From positions 149,375 through 213,374 of the forward strand of contig CACOWI010000001.1 of NCBI GenBank assembly GCA_902630885.1: a stretch of 64,000 nt of DNA. The letters are read 5' to 3'. Source of the stretch: an uncultured SAR86 cluster bacterium. Its GTDB lineage: Bacteria; Pseudomonadota; Gammaproteobacteria; Magnimaribacterales; D2472. The notes below the pieces were generated by a model. That model did no database searches, was not told where the DNA came from, and saw nothing but the letters and a program-made list of their open reading frames with translations. Made by a program: the position numbers and the translations under genes. Positions 1-9,445 of this stretch are shown in pieces. Position 1 is the first letter of the stretch, and each line of letters begins with the position of its first letter.

Positions 1-225
1 AATGATAAAGACTTTGTCTTAAGCCTTAATTGTTTTTATTCAATTAATAGAGGAGACGTGGTTTTGGTTAAAATACCAAACATTGGGATTGTTATTAAGA
101 GAGTAGGTTGTATAGAAAAAAATAAAATAAAGCTCCATGGCGACAATCATGAATATAAATCAAATATTTATGATAACTTTTTTGATCTGAACTTAGTTCA
201 AGGAAAGGTATTTTTTAAATTTTAA
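1..225 (+). CDS. S26/S24-type peptidase-like protein, C-terminal part
   Basis: The reading frame is open from the first base to a TAA at 223-225, so the gene starts outside the window; 74 residues are visible. The stretch RGDVVLVKIP, then VIKRVGCIE and a HGDN near residue 45, resembles the second half of S26 signal peptidase or SodN-maturation peptidase domains, where a GD-x-V strand is followed by a KRV segment holding the catalytic lysine and by a GDN turn. The serine half would lie upstream and cannot be checked. It converges on the CorC gene with an 11-base overlap. The assignment rests on these short motifs only. Confidence 0.5.
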   Translation, partial: NDKDFVLSLNCFYSINRGDVVLVKIPNIGIVIKRVGCIEKNKIKLHGDNHEYKSNIYDNFFDLNLVQGKVFFKF

Positions 226-1468
226 TAATTTTAATTTTAGAAATGAAATTATCATCTAATTCTAATATTTCAAATCTATATTTTTCAATTTCAATACAAA
301 GATTAGATTGAGGAATTTGATCTAAATATTCAGTTATTAAACCATTAATTGTCTTTGAACTCTCTTCTGGAATATCCCAATTAACATAATTATTCAAATC
401 CCTGATTTTTGAGTTTCCATCGGTCAATATAGAACCGTCTTTTAATTTAATAAATTCTTTTTCCAACTCCTCCTTATCACCACCGAATTTACCAGTGATC
501 TCTTTGAAAATGTCTTCAACAGATATTAGTCCTTCAATTTCACCGTATTCATCGACGACCAAAGCAATACTTTGATTGCTTGCTAAAAATTCTCTCAACT
601 GCTTCATTAATAGAGTTGATTGAGATACAAAATATGTTTTTTGAAGCATTTTACTAACATCTTTTTTCATATTAAATTTTTCAAGAAACTCATGAGAATC
701 TTTTAAATGAAGAACACCAATCATATTATCGATTGTCTCTTTAAAGACAGGTAGTCTTGTATATTCAGTAGATTGGATAATTTTTGTTGCATTCTCATAA
801 TCCATCTCCACATCAATTCCAATAATCTCCGATGTAGGAATCATAATATCTTCTACAATCAATTCTTCCATGCCAAGAACCGATGAAAGCATTTTTCTGT
901 ACTGTTTTGGAATAAGATCTCCCGATTCTTCAAGGAGAGTTCTAAGTTCCTCAGTATTAAGATTTTCATTTAACGTTGCATCTTTTGCATCTAATTTAAA
1001 TAATTTAAGAATTTGTCTGCTTAAAAAATTTGTAAGAAATATTAGCGGCTTGAAAATATAAACCAGAAGATTCAATATAAAAGATGACCTTGTAGCAAAA
1101 CTCTCAGGTTTAATCGCTGCCATTGTTTTAGGAGTAATTTCGGAAAAAATTAAGATAACAATTGTCAATATTATTGACCCTAGAACAACATTACCTCCAA
1201 AATAATTTAACATCATTATAGTTACAATTGCTGATGCTAGGATGTTTGCGAAATTATTTCCAACCAATATTGCTGAAAGCAATTGGTCAGGTCTTTTTAA
1301 AAGATCTAATGCTCTTCTTGCACTTATCTTAGATTTTTTAGACATATTTCTTAGCTTAATTTTATTTGCAGCCATCATTCCAGTTTCGGAACCAGAAAAA
1401 AAACCGCTAAGAATTAATAAAAATACAAGCGTTGAGAAAAGAGCTATAAGCGAGGGATCATCTTGCAT
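215..1468 (-). CDS. CorC/CorB (CNNM) family transporter or Mg2+/Co2+ efflux protein
   Basis: The protein is 417 aa from the ATG at 1468. That ATG shares one base with the TGA stop of the upstream ypjD-like gene (TGATG), which favours it over an ORF extending 17 codons upstream. Residues 1-185 hold hydrophobic CNNM/DUF21 segments with the conserved SGSET turn after the first one. A paired CBS module follows (VEDIMIPTSEI, then VVDEYGEIEGLISVEDI), and the last ~80 residues are the CorC/HlyC domain. Family members are inner-membrane proteins linked to Mg2+/Co2+ efflux or homeostasis. Gammaproteobacteria commonly have this gene beside ypjD and near rpsP, as here. Confidence 0.87.
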   Translation of the reverse strand: MQDDPSLIALFSTLVFLLILSGFFSGSETGMMAANKIKLRNMSKKSKISARRALDLLKRPDQLLSAILVGNNFANILASAIVTIMMLNYFGGNVVLGSIILTIVILIFSEITPKTMAAIKPESFATRSSFILNLLVYIFKPLIFLTNFLSRQILKLFKLDAKDATLNENLNTEELRTLLEESGDLIPKQYRKMLSSVLGMEELIVEDIMIPTSEIIGIDVEMDYENATKIIQSTEYTRLPVFKETIDNMIGVLHLKDSHEFLEKFNMKKDVSKMLQKTYFVSQSTLLMKQLREFLASNQSIALVVDEYGEIEGLISVEDIFKEITGKFGGDKEELEKEFIKLKDGSILTDGNSKIRDLNNYVNWDIPEESSKTINGLITEYLDQIPQSNLCIEIEKYRFEILELDDNFISKIKIIKI

Positions 1469-2034
1469 CAGGAGCCAACCAAATATGAATTCATATAATA
1501 TGCACCCAATACAGCCCACATTGATACAAAAAGACTTCTTGTCGCATACTTAATTGGGAAATTTGCATACTGCACACCCACAAATGTTATTACAAAAATA
1601 AACCAGGCAATAAAAGTAAAAATAGCTTTAAATACTAAATTAGCTGAAAAAATAGTTTGTAGGGTAAATCCTGAAACCAATGCCAATGATAAAAATAATA
1701 ATCCTATTCCAAGTAATTTAAAGACAATTTTATAATTCCTCTCTACAGAAAAAGGCTCAACATTTATTAAATCACCTTTTTTTACTTTTCTTACTTTTCT
1801 TTCAAGAATTATGATTTCATTGTATGCGATAAATATGAATAGAAGGCTTAAACCAGTTACCATAAAATGAATAGTTGGCATGAAAGATATCATTTCGTAT
1901 GTCGATAAATAAATCAAAACATATGAAAATGCTGCTATAAATCCAGCAATATAAAGAGATTTCTCCCTTTTGTAAAAAAATCTAATAATAAAATATATAA
2001 CTATACTTATAGTTACTTGTGTAATAAAACTCAT
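1468..2034 (-). CDS. ypjD: YpjD/CcsA-like cytochrome c assembly membrane protein (short)
   Basis: This 188 aa protein is almost entirely hydrophobic, with about six predicted membrane segments and one basic loop near residues 75-90. Its place next to a CorC-family gene and divergent from rpsP matches the YpjD locus of Gammaproteobacteria. YpjD relatives are usually about 260 aa, so this copy is short. The family belongs to the CcmC/CcsA haem-handling group, but no WWD haem motif is visible here. A histidine is kept in PTIHFMVTG. The identification leans on context as much as on sequence. It is translationally coupled to the CorC gene by a TGATG overlap. Confidence 0.6.
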   Translation of the reverse strand: MSFITQVTISIVIYFIIRFFYKREKSLYIAGFIAAFSYVLIYLSTYEMISFMPTIHFMVTGLSLLFIFIAYNEIIILERKVRKVKKGDLINVEPFSVERNYKIVFKLLGIGLLFLSLALVSGFTLQTIFSANLVFKAIFTFIAWFIFVITFVGVQYANFPIKYATRSLFVSMWAVLGAYYMNSYLVGS

Positions 2035-2138
2035 TAAAAACTAAGATTAATTAAAACTTTGCATAATAATACTATCAATATTAGCAAGGTTACCCTAAAA
2101 TACACATCTTTTTAAACTATTTTGAAATATTTTTTAGT

Positions 2139-2873
2139 ATGGTAATAATAAGATTAGCTAGAAGTGGGGCCAAGAAAAATCCTTACTATTTTATCACTGT
2201 TGCTGACGAAAGACGTCCTAGAGACGGTGCTTTTATTGAAAGATTAGGTTTTTTTAATCCTTCAGCAAATGGTAAAGAAGAAAGGCTAAGAATTGATCTA
2301 GAAAAAATAGATGAGTGGGTATCAAAGGGTGCGCAGTTAAGTGAAAGAGTAAGCGCATTAATTAAAGAAGCCAAATTAACTCCTGAGGAATTTGCAGCTA
2401 AAGTTGAAGCTAAAAAAGCTAAAGCTGCTGCTAAAAAAGCTGCATTAGCAGAAAAACTAGCTAAGGAAGCAGAAGAAGCAGCTGCAGAAGAAGCACCTGC
2501 TGAAAAAGAAGCTCCTGCTCAAGAAGGACCTGCTGAAGATGCACCTGCCGAAGAAGAAGCACCTGCTGAAAAAGAAGCTCCTGCTCAAGAAGCACCTGCC
2601 GAAGAAGAAGCTCCTGCAGAGGAAGAAGCTCCTGCAGAGGAAGAAGCTCCTGCAGAGGAAGAAGTACCTGCAGAGGAAGAAGCCCCAGCAGAAGAAGCAC
2701 CTGCAGAGGAAGAAGCCCCAGTAGAAGAAGCTCCTGCAGAGGAAGAAGCACCTGCAGAAGAAGAAGCCCCAGAAGAAGAAGCACCTGCAGAGGAAGAAGC
2801 CCCAGCAGAAGAAGCACCTGCAGAGGAAGAAGCACCTGCTGAAGAAGATTCTTCAGAAGATGAAAAAAAATAA
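2139..2873 (+). CDS. rpsP: 30S ribosomal protein S16 with long acidic C-terminal extension
   Basis: Residues 1-82 are a normal bS16 ([19 protein letters not shown], then [14 protein letters not shown]). The usual length is about 80-90 aa, but this protein runs to 244 aa. Residues 83-110 are Ala/Lys-rich and helix-like, and residues 111-240 are an EEAPA-type repeat of Glu, Ala and Pro ending in DSSEDEKK. The tail is in frame with no stop, and rimM starts inside its last codons (14-base overlap), so it is a real part of the gene. The L19 gene in the same operon carries the same kind of repeat. S16 binds 16S rRNA in the body of the 30S subunit; the tail should be disordered and strongly negative. 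Confidence 0.95.
   Translation: MVIIRLARSGAKKNPYYFITVADERRPRDGAFIERLGFFNPSANGKEERLRIDLEKIDEWVSKGAQLSERVSALIKEAKLTPEEFAAKVEAKKAKAAAKKAALAEKLAKEAEEAAAEEAPAEKEAPAQEGPAEDAPAEEEAPAEKEAPAQEAPAEEEAPAEEEAPAEEEAPAEEEVPAEEEAPAEEAPAEEEAPVEEAPAEEEAPAEEEAPEEEAPAEEEAPAEEAPAEEEAPAEEDSSEDEKK
2467..2850 (+). repeat. EEAPA-coding tandem repeat in rpsP
   Basis: Degenerate repeat units of about 12-15 bases of the form GAAGAAGCACCTGCA encode Glu-Glu-Ala-Pro-Ala and close variants. Third-position changes (GCA/GCT, CCT/CCA, GAA/GAG) are spread between units, so the array is not freshly expanded. Variant units (AEK, AQE, PEEE, PVEE) break the register. A similar array lies at 4486-4692 in rplS. Confidence 0.9.
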
Positions 2874-3381
2874 TTTAGTTTGTATTGCTAACATAGGAAA
2901 ACCAAGAGGTTTAAAAGGAGAGTTTTTTCTTAACTCTTTTTGTTCACCAAAGGAAAATATTCTTAATTATATTGATGATATTTTCTCAGATGACAAAAGT
3001 GATTTATCAATAGAATACATAAAAAAAAGTAATTCAAAATTTCTAGCTAAAATAAAAAATGTAGATAATGTTGATGACATAAAAAAACTTACCAATATTA
3101 AGCTTTATATATCAACAAAAAATCTTCCTGATCTTAAACCTGATGAAGTATATTGGCATGACTTAAAAGGAATGATTGTAATAGGACTCAATAAAAATGA
3201 AATATTGGGAGAGGTAAAAGAACTTAATAATTTTGGCGCTAATGATTGTTTGGTAGTAAAACCAACAATTGATTCAGTAGATGATAAAGAAAGACTTATA
3301 CCGTTTATAAAAGAAAAATTTATAGATTCTGTCGATAAGAAAGAAAAAATTTTAAAAGTTCATTGGCAAAGCGATTACTAA
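2860..3381 (+). CDS. rimM: Ribosome maturation factor RimM
   Basis: RimM helps assemble the head of the 30S subunit and binds S19. The 173 aa protein matches the family length. The N-terminal RimM domain has [19 protein letters not shown] at residues 8-26. The C-terminal PRC-barrel has [10 protein letters not shown], then [18 protein letters not shown] and [11 protein letters not shown]. The ATG lies inside the last codons of rpsP, so the two genes are translationally coupled, and trmD starts one base after the stop. Confidence 0.95.
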   Translation: MKKNNLVCIANIGKPRGLKGEFFLNSFCSPKENILNYIDDIFSDDKSDLSIEYIKKSNSKFLAKIKNVDNVDDIKKLTNIKLYISTKNLPDLKPDEVYWHDLKGMIVIGLNKNEILGEVKELNNFGANDCLVVKPTIDSVDDKERLIPFIKEKFIDSVDKKEKILKVHWQSDY

Positions 3382-3382
3382 A

Positions 3383-4114
3383 ATGAATATAAATGTTCTA
3401 ACAATTTTCCCAGAAATATTTAAAGTTTTAAATTCTGGTGTCATTTCAAAAGCAATGAAAAAAGATTTATTGTCAATCAATCCAATGGATATTAGAAAAA
3501 ATGCAACAAATAAGCATAAGAATGTTGATTCAAAACCATATGGAGGTGGTGAAGGAATGGTTATCATGGCAGAACCATTAATTAAATCTATAAAGGAAAT
3601 TGATAAAAAAAAACGTGGACCAGTTATCTATATGTCACCACAAGGGCAATTATTAACGCAAAAAAAAGTAATTTCATTTTCTAAACTTAAAAATTTAACC
3701 ATTATTTGTGGGAGATACGAAGGAATTGATCAACGAGTAATCGATAACTATGTTGATGAGGAGGTATCAATAGGAGATTTTGTTTTGAGTGGAGGAGAAT
3801 ATGCAGCAATATGTTTAATTGATGCAATTTCAAGACATATACCAGGCACTCTTGGTAATAAAGATTCTTATTTAAAGGACACTTTTTCTAATGGATTGCT
3901 GAAGGAAGATGTTTATGCCAAACCTGAAATTGTCGATTCCTACAATGTTCCTGATATATTATTATCCGGAAACCATGGAAAGATTGAGGCGTGGAAATCT
4001 GAGATGTCATTACTTAAAACATTTACAAAAAGACCTGATTTACTCAAAAAAATAAAATTAACAAAAAAACAAAAAAAACTCTTGGAAGAATGGTCATCTA
4101 AGGCTATCCTATAG
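3383..4114 (+). CDS. trmD: tRNA (guanine-N1-)-methyltransferase TrmD
   Basis: TrmD makes m1G37 in tRNAs reading CNN and some other codons, which prevents +1 frameshifts. The 243 aa length is typical. Family motifs present are LTIFPEIF at the start, KPYGGGEGMV near residue 52, IICGRYEGIDQRVID and the trefoil-knot segment IGDFVLSGGEYAA near residues 130-142, then the C-terminal helical domain. It sits at its usual place between rimM and rplS with only a 19-base gap to rplS. Confidence 0.96.
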   Translation: MNINVLTIFPEIFKVLNSGVISKAMKKDLLSINPMDIRKNATNKHKNVDSKPYGGGEGMVIMAEPLIKSIKEIDKKKRGPVIYMSPQGQLLTQKKVISFSKLKNLTIICGRYEGIDQRVIDNYVDEEVSIGDFVLSGGEYAAICLIDAISRHIPGTLGNKDSYLKDTFSNGLLKEDVYAKPEIVDSYNVPDILLSGNHGKIEAWKSEMSLLKTFTKRPDLLKKIKLTKKQKKLLEEWSSKAIL

Positions 4115-4133
4115 CCCTTTTTAGGCAAATATT

Positions 4134-5081
4134 ATGAGCGATAACCAAGAAAATAAGAAAAAAGGTTTTTTTTCCCGATTATTTGGCGGCTCAACATCGC
4201 CTGAAGAACCAAAAAAAGAAGAAGTCAGCGAATTAGAAACTGTTGAAATCCCATCTAAATCAGCTCTTAATAAAATGAAAAAAGCTGACATAGTAGCGGT
4301 AGCTAAAGAAAATGGACTTGAGCTTGACATCAATCTAACAAAAGCAAAATTACTGGATGCATGGGACATGCACTTTAACAAATCATCATCACCAAGCGCA
4401 GTAGATGATGCTGCAGATGTAATGGCTGAGTCAGCTGCTAAGCAGAAGGCATCTGCAAATGAAGATGACCAAACTGAAGAAACTATTTCACAAGAAGAAG
4501 CACCTGCCGAAGAAGAAGCCCCAGCAGAAGAAGCTCCTGCTGAAGAAGAAGCACCAGCTGAAGAAGCACCTGCTGAAGAAGAAGCTCCTGCAGAGGAAGA
4601 GGCGCCAGCTGAAGAAGAAGCACCTGCTGAAGAAGCACCAGCTGAAGAAGAAGCTCCTGCAGAGGAAGAGGCACCAGCTCAAGAAGAAGAATCTGCTGAA
4701 GAAAAGCTTACAGTTTCTCTTGAAGAAAAAACTCCTTCACAAATAATTAATGAATTTGAATCAAAACAAATGAAATCTGATCTTCCTGAATTTAGGCCTG
4801 GAGATACTGTTGTTGTATCAGTGAAAGTTAGAGAAGGTGAGAGAACAAGATTACAAGCTTTTGAAGGTGTTGTGATGGGTGTAAAAAAAGCAGGATTGAA
4901 TTCTTCTTTTATAGTGAGAAAAATTTCCAGTGGAATTGGTGTTGAGAGAACTTTTCAAACTCATAGCCCAATGATTGATTCTATTAAAGTAAAAAGAAAA
5001 GGTGATGTTCGTCAGGCTAAGCTATTCTATCTTAGAGAAAGATCCGGTAAATCTGCAAGAATTAAAGAACGTTTAGAATAG
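4134..5081 (+). CDS. rplS: 50S ribosomal protein L19 with long N-terminal extension
   Basis: The last ~115 residues (about 200-315) are a complete bL19: [20 protein letters not shown], then [11 protein letters not shown] and the [11 protein letters not shown] end. Normal L19 is about 115-120 aa, and this protein is 315 aa. The extra N-terminus has three parts: a basic/aromatic start ([12 protein letters not shown], 8-19), a SAP/Rho-N-like helix pair (about 41-81: [18 protein letters not shown], then [10 protein letters not shown]) and an EEAPA repeat (about 119-187). The long frame begins 19 bases after trmD and has no stop, and the repeat matches that in S16. A shorter start just before the L19 core cannot be excluded, but the long frame has conserved-looking content. 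Confidence 0.92.
   Translation: MSDNQENKKKGFFSRLFGGSTSPEEPKKEEVSELETVEIPSKSALNKMKKADIVAVAKENGLELDINLTKAKLLDAWDMHFNKSSSPSAVDDAADVMAESAAKQKASANEDDQTEETISQEEAPAEEEAPAEEAPAEEEAPAEEAPAEEEAPAEEEAPAEEEAPAEEAPAEEEAPAEEEAPAQEEESAEEKLTVSLEEKTPSQIINEFESKQMKSDLPEFRPGDTVVVSVKVREGERTRLQAFEGVVMGVKKAGLNSSFIVRKISSGIGVERTFQTHSPMIDSIKVKRKGDVRQAKLFYLRERSGKSARIKERLE
4486..4692 (+). repeat. EEAPA-coding tandem repeat in rplS
   Basis: The array has the same GAAGAAGCNCCTGCN unit type as in rpsP and the same Glu-Glu-Ala-Pro-Ala output, here placed N-terminal to the L19 core. It is shorter than the rpsP array (about 200 against 380 bases) and shares near-identical stretches with it, which suggests exchange between the two loci or a common origin. 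Confidence 0.88.
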
Positions 5082-5085
5082 CAAA

Positions 5086-5973
5086 ATGCAAATAACTAAC
5101 AAGGAAGATTCTAACCTTAGATCTTTTTTGAATTATCTTTTAGTAGATAAAGGACTTTCAAAAAATACAGTAAAAGCATACGAAACAGACATCTCATCTT
5201 TTTTTCGTTGGTTAATTAACAAAGATCTTGAATATAAAAATCTTCAGGAGGAGCATGTTAATCAATATATTTCATTCTTATTTCAAAAAAAAATGAAAAG
5301 CTCCTCAGTCAATAGAAAAATATCATCAATAAAATCATTTTATATATTTTTAGTTAAAAGAAATTTTATAAAAAACACTCCCCTTAATGACGTAGTAACA
5401 CCCAAGCAAGAAAAATATTTGCCAGAATCAATGTCTGAGGACGAAGTTGATAAATTACTTAATAGTCCGAATGTTGCTAATAAAATTGAGAATAGAGATA
5501 AGGCAATGATTGAGATGTTATACGCCACAGGTATGAGAATTTCTGAGTTAGTAAATCTTAAGATGACTGATGTAGATATGAACAGGTGTGTAGTAAAAGT
5601 TTTTGGAAAAGGATCTAAGGAAAGATTAGTTCCTTTTGGAGAAACAGCTCTTGATTCATTGAAAGCATATTTAAGCGAAAGAGAGCAATCCTCTTCAAAA
5701 GAAATTTTTCTTTCAAATAGAGGAAAAAAAATGACTAGAGTTGCATTTTGGCAAAGAGTGAAGATTTACCTTGTAAGGGAGAATTTAAAAAATTCAATAT
5801 CTCCTCATACTTTAAGACATGCTTTTGCAACACACTTGTTAAATAGGGGAGCCGATCTTAGATCTGTTCAACTACTTTTAGGCCATAGTGACTTATCAAC
5901 TACTCAAATATATACTCATATAGCAAAACAAAGGTTAAGTGATGTTCTTAAAAAACATCATCCAAGAGGTTAA
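5086..5973 (+). CDS. xerD: Tyrosine recombinase XerD
   Basis: XerD with XerC resolves chromosome dimers at dif under FtsK control. The 295 aa protein has the N-terminal SAM-like core-binding domain (1-105) and the catalytic domain with all expected residues: R151 (GMRISE), K175, H241 and R244 (HTLRHAFATH), H267 (LLGHSDLSTTQ) and nucleophile Y276. It follows rplS by four bases and precedes dsbC, as in Pseudomonas and E. coli. The position before dsbC, rather than sequence alone, supports XerD over XerC. Confidence 0.93.
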   Translation: MQITNKEDSNLRSFLNYLLVDKGLSKNTVKAYETDISSFFRWLINKDLEYKNLQEEHVNQYISFLFQKKMKSSSVNRKISSIKSFYIFLVKRNFIKNTPLNDVVTPKQEKYLPESMSEDEVDKLLNSPNVANKIENRDKAMIEMLYATGMRISELVNLKMTDVDMNRCVVKVFGKGSKERLVPFGETALDSLKAYLSEREQSSSKEIFLSNRGKKMTRVAFWQRVKIYLVRENLKNSISPHTLRHAFATHLLNRGADLRSVQLLLGHSDLSTTQIYTHIAKQRLSDVLKKHHPRG

Positions 5974-5974
5974 T

Positions 5975-6793
5975 ATGTTTAAAAATTATTTCGTATTTAC
6001 GTTACTAACATATGTATCACTTTCACTTGTTTCTCAGGACTTGTTAGATTCAGAAACTCTAAATAGATGTAAGCATGAAAATTGTCATAAAGAACAAATT
6101 GAAAAAATTGTTTCAATGATAATTCCTAAAGAATCATCTATTGAATCTATTGAAAAATCAGCATTCCCCGGAATTTACAAAGTTTATTATGGAGATTTGC
6201 AACCTCTTTATGTATCTGAAGACGGTATGTATTTTATCTATGGTCAGATGTTTAAAATAGATATGCGAGTTGCTGGGGTTTCAGGTGATCAATATGGCAC
6301 CTTCAAAGGATATGAGCCTTTCATTCAGAATTTAACTGAAAAAGACGAATTAGAAAAAAGAACTCTCCTTATGAAAGAGATCAAAAATAGCGAGTTGATT
6401 AGTTTTGAGGCTGAGAAGGAGATATATGAAGTAACTGTATTTACTGATGTGGATTGTGGGTACTGCAGAAAACTTCATAATGAAATAGATGAATATAATA
6501 AAATAGGTATATCAATAAGATATGCCGCATTTCCGAGATCCGGATTAGGTACCGATACATTTAATAAAATGGTAGGAGCATGGTGCTCACAAGATTCAAA
6601 AATGGCGATATCAAAATTAAAAGAAGGCAAATCGTTAGATTTAAGTTTTTGCGATTCTCAACCCGTTTCAAAACATTATGCAATTGGAAAAAAAATTGGA
6701 ATCACTGGCACTCCGGCAATAGTAACAAAAAGTGGTGCGCTTTTGCCAGGATACTTATCTCCTGAAGATTTATATAAAAAATTAAAGAGCTAG
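5975..6793 (+). CDS. dsbC: Thiol:disulfide interchange protein DsbC
   Basis: DsbC is the periplasmic disulfide isomerase. The ATG at 5975, one base after the xerD stop, gives 272 aa with a signal peptide of about 20 residues; a start 12 codons upstream would lie in xerD and spoil the signal. The N-terminal dimerisation domain is followed by a thioredoxin fold with the CGYC active site (C161, C164), the DsbC type of CxxC. Further pairs are C32/C37 and a Cys pair near residues 200-230 (AWCSQ, SFCDS). The cis-proline loop is TGTPAIV. Electrons would come from DsbD, which is not in this window. Confidence 0.92.
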   Translation: MFKNYFVFTLLTYVSLSLVSQDLLDSETLNRCKHENCHKEQIEKIVSMIIPKESSIESIEKSAFPGIYKVYYGDLQPLYVSEDGMYFIYGQMFKIDMRVAGVSGDQYGTFKGYEPFIQNLTEKDELEKRTLLMKEIKNSELISFEAEKEIYEVTVFTDVDCGYCRKLHNEIDEYNKIGISIRYAAFPRSGLGTDTFNKMVGAWCSQDSKMAISKLKEGKSLDLSFCDSQPVSKHYAIGKKIGITGTPAIVTKSGALLPGYLSPEDLYKKLKS

Positions 6794-6796
6794 ATT

Positions 6797-8056
6797 ATGA
6801 AAAATCTTAAGATTGGAATATGTGGTTGGGGAAATGTTGCTACTGGTCTTTTTAAAACTCTTCAAACTAATGCAGATCAAATAAAAAAAAGATGTAATCT
6901 AGAAATTGAAATTATTGCAATTGGAGCAAGGCGAGACAATCCTAAATGTGATCCAGGCAATGCAATTATTGAAAGAGATATCTTTAAAATTATGGATCAT
7001 GACATCGATGTTCTTGTTGAGCTAATTGGGGGTGTTGATGTTGCACGTGATTTAATTCTCAAAGCACTTAATAATCAAAAAAATGTAGTTACCGCTAATA
7101 AGGCAGTTATATTTAATCATGGAGACGAGCTTTTTAGTGTTGCAAACAAAAATGGAGTGAAGTTACTTTATGAATCTTCTGTTTGTGCAGGAACACCAAT
7201 AATAAAACTTCTTAATCAAGAGTTAGCTGCAAGTAAAATTTCTAAAATCTCAGGCATGCTTAACGGCACCTCAAATTATATTTTATCTAATATGGAAGAA
7301 GGCATGGAGTTTGAACCAACCTTAAAACTTGCCCAAGAAAAGGGATACGCAGAACCTGACCCGTCATTTGATATTGAAGGTACTGATGCCGCTCATAAAA
7401 TAGGAATATTGTCGTCACTTGCCTTTGGAAGTTCTTTGCCTCCAAAAGATTTTTATATTGAGGGCATTAATGGAATTCATAAAAGTGACTTTGAGTATGC
7501 TCATGAAATGGGTTTCACAATTAAACATCTTGCAGTCGCGAAATTAACAAATAATTCAATCGATTTAAGAGCTCATCCAGCTCTCGTAAAGCTTGATTCA
7601 TATCTTGCTAATTTAAAAGGAGTAAGGAACGGAATTGAAGTGGAAACTGACTTGCTTGGCACGTTACATATTGCAGGATCAGGAGCCGGACAAGAGGCTA
7701 CTGCGTCTGGTGTCATTTCCGACTTAATTTATTTATCAGATTCAAAAATTAAAGATGTTAATAATATTAATGAGAGCATTGAGCTCGTTAAATTTATTGA
7801 TTTAAATTTTCAATATTACTTCTACATTGAAGCTAGTGATGTATCCGATATGATGCCTTCTATTTCATCTATTTTTACAAACAAAGGTGTTAGTATTGAG
7901 TCAATTAGTCAAAAAGAAAATCTTAATAATGACTTAGTGCCAATTATAATTATCACGGATCTTCTCAAAGAAAAAGATCATCATGAATTAGTTAATAATT
8001 TATTAGAGTTAGATTCAGTTAATACAGTAAGATCTATAAGGATCGAAGCACAATAA
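6797..8056 (+). CDS. hom: Homoserine dehydrogenase
   Basis: The enzyme reduces aspartate semialdehyde to homoserine for threonine and methionine synthesis. The 419 aa length fits the monofunctional enzyme. The N-terminal Rossmann motif is GICGWGNVATG (7-17), the catalytic domain contains ISGMLNGTSNYILS and AYAEPDPSFDIEGTDAAHK-type motifs, and the C-terminal ~80 residues form an ACT domain (FYIEASDVSDMMPS), usually the site of threonine feedback. It lies three bases after dsbC and one before thrC, so hom and thrC are very probably co-transcribed. Confidence 0.95.
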   Translation: MKNLKIGICGWGNVATGLFKTLQTNADQIKKRCNLEIEIIAIGARRDNPKCDPGNAIIERDIFKIMDHDIDVLVELIGGVDVARDLILKALNNQKNVVTANKAVIFNHGDELFSVANKNGVKLLYESSVCAGTPIIKLLNQELAASKISKISGMLNGTSNYILSNMEEGMEFEPTLKLAQEKGYAEPDPSFDIEGTDAAHKIGILSSLAFGSSLPPKDFYIEGINGIHKSDFEYAHEMGFTIKHLAVAKLTNNSIDLRAHPALVKLDSYLANLKGVRNGIEVETDLLGTLHIAGSGAGQEATASGVISDLIYLSDSKIKDVNNINESIELVKFIDLNFQYYFYIEASDVSDMMPSISSIFTNKGVSIESISQKENLNNDLVPIIIITDLLKEKDHHELVNNLLELDSVNTVRSIRIEAQ

Positions 8057-8057
8057 A

Positions 8058-9443
8058 ATGTTATTTCATAGCACTAGAGGTAATGACAATAACAAGACTT
8101 TTGAAGAGATTTTAATGCAAGGTCTTGCAGATGATGGCGGTCTTTTTATGCCAGATTCTTGGCCACAGGTAGACATAGACCATTTGAAAGGCCTTAATAA
8201 TTTTATTGATGTAGCCAAACATATAGTGCCCATGTATACAAATTCGTCGTTTTCAACCGATGAAGTGCATGAGGTCCTTGATAATACTTGGCATGATTTT
8301 GAAGAAAAAGATTACATAAATATTGTCGATATAAACGAATCTTTATCAGTGCTGGAATTGTTTCATGGTCCAACAGCTGCATTCAAAGATTTTGGATTAC
8401 AACTCGCTGCTGCATTCTTTAACAAGACATTACAAGATCAGAATAAGACAGCTATAGTTTTTGGTGCTACCTCCGGTGATACCGGATCAGCAGCGATTGA
8501 TGCCTGTAAGGAATTTAGTGCAATTAAAAGTTTTATTCTTATCCCAGACGGCAACATGTCAGATATTCAAAGAAAACAAATGACAACAGTAAATAAACCA
8601 AATGTTTTTCCCATTCTTGCTAGTGGGTCTTTTGATGATTGTCAGGATGTAGTAAAAAAAGGATTTAAGGATAGATCTTTCTTAAAAGATGGGCAATATT
8701 TATTGGCAATAAACTCAATTAATTGGGTGAGAATAATTGGTCAAATATGCTATTACTTTTATGCTTCATTAAAGACAAACAGATTTTCAGAACCATTAAA
8801 CTTTTCAGTTCCAACAGGTAATTTTGGTAATGTATTTTCATGTTACGCAGCTTCAAAAATGGGAATGCCTCTTTCAAAAATAGTCGTTGCAGTTAATAGT
8901 AATGATATTTTAGATAGATTTTTTCAACACAATGATTATTCTAAAAACAAAGTAAGTGAAACAATATCACCAAGTATGGATATTAGTGTTGCGAGCAACT
9001 TTGAAAGATTAATCTATGATTTTTACCTCAACAGAGATTCAGAGTTATGTTCAAATTTATATTCCAAATTTCCCGTTGAAAGCATCAGCTTAGATGAAGA
9101 CATCTGGAAAAAGTCATCAAGTCTTTTTATGAGCTTTAGTGTTGATGATAATTCTACATTCAAATGCATGAAGAATTACTTCGATAATTTAGGCTATACA
9201 ATGGATCCTCATACTGCTGTAGGTGCTGATGCTGTATCTAAATTAAATGATAGACTCGAAAATAAAACAGTTATTCTTTCAACTGCTCATCCTGCAAAAT
9301 TTCCAAATGCCCTAGAAAAAGCTGGCATTAATTTGACAACCATACCCAAAAATTTAGAAAAGGTTCTCGATAAAAAAGAAATTTCATTTAAATTAAGCCC
9401 ATTTGATAATTCAATTTTTGAATTTATACAACAAAACAGTTAA
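8058..9443 (+). CDS. thrC: Threonine synthase
   Basis: This PLP enzyme converts O-phosphohomoserine to threonine. The 461 aa protein has the long-form features: MLFHSTRG at the start, [11 protein letters not shown] (22-32), the PLP lysine K110 in [12 protein letters not shown], the [10 protein letters not shown] phosphate loop and a [13 protein letters not shown] motif. With hom it covers the last part of threonine synthesis apart from homoserine kinase, which is not in this window. Confidence 0.95.
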   Translation: MLFHSTRGNDNNKTFEEILMQGLADDGGLFMPDSWPQVDIDHLKGLNNFIDVAKHIVPMYTNSSFSTDEVHEVLDNTWHDFEEKDYINIVDINESLSVLELFHGPTAAFKDFGLQLAAAFFNKTLQDQNKTAIVFGATSGDTGSAAIDACKEFSAIKSFILIPDGNMSDIQRKQMTTVNKPNVFPILASGSFDDCQDVVKKGFKDRSFLKDGQYLLAINSINWVRIIGQICYYFYASLKTNRFSEPLNFSVPTGNFGNVFSCYAASKMGMPLSKIVVAVNSNDILDRFFQHNDYSKNKVSETISPSMDISVASNFERLIYDFYLNRDSELCSNLYSKFPVESISLDEDIWKKSSSLFMSFSVDDNSTFKCMKNYFDNLGYTMDPHTAVGADAVSKLNDRLENKTVILSTAHPAKFPNALEKAGINLTTIPKNLEKVLDKKEISFKLSPFDNSIFEFIQQNS

Positions 9444-9445
9444 TT

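Noticed and set aside
2461..2835. Long Leu-rich open frame on the minus strand across the rpsP repeat (and similar frames across the rplS repeat)
   Set aside because: It is a by-product of the GAAGAAGCNCCT repeat read in reverse; it has no start signals or family features.
2467..4692. CRISPR-like or VNTR array
   Set aside because: The units are coding, in frame with ribosomal protein genes, without unique spacers, and no cas genes are present.
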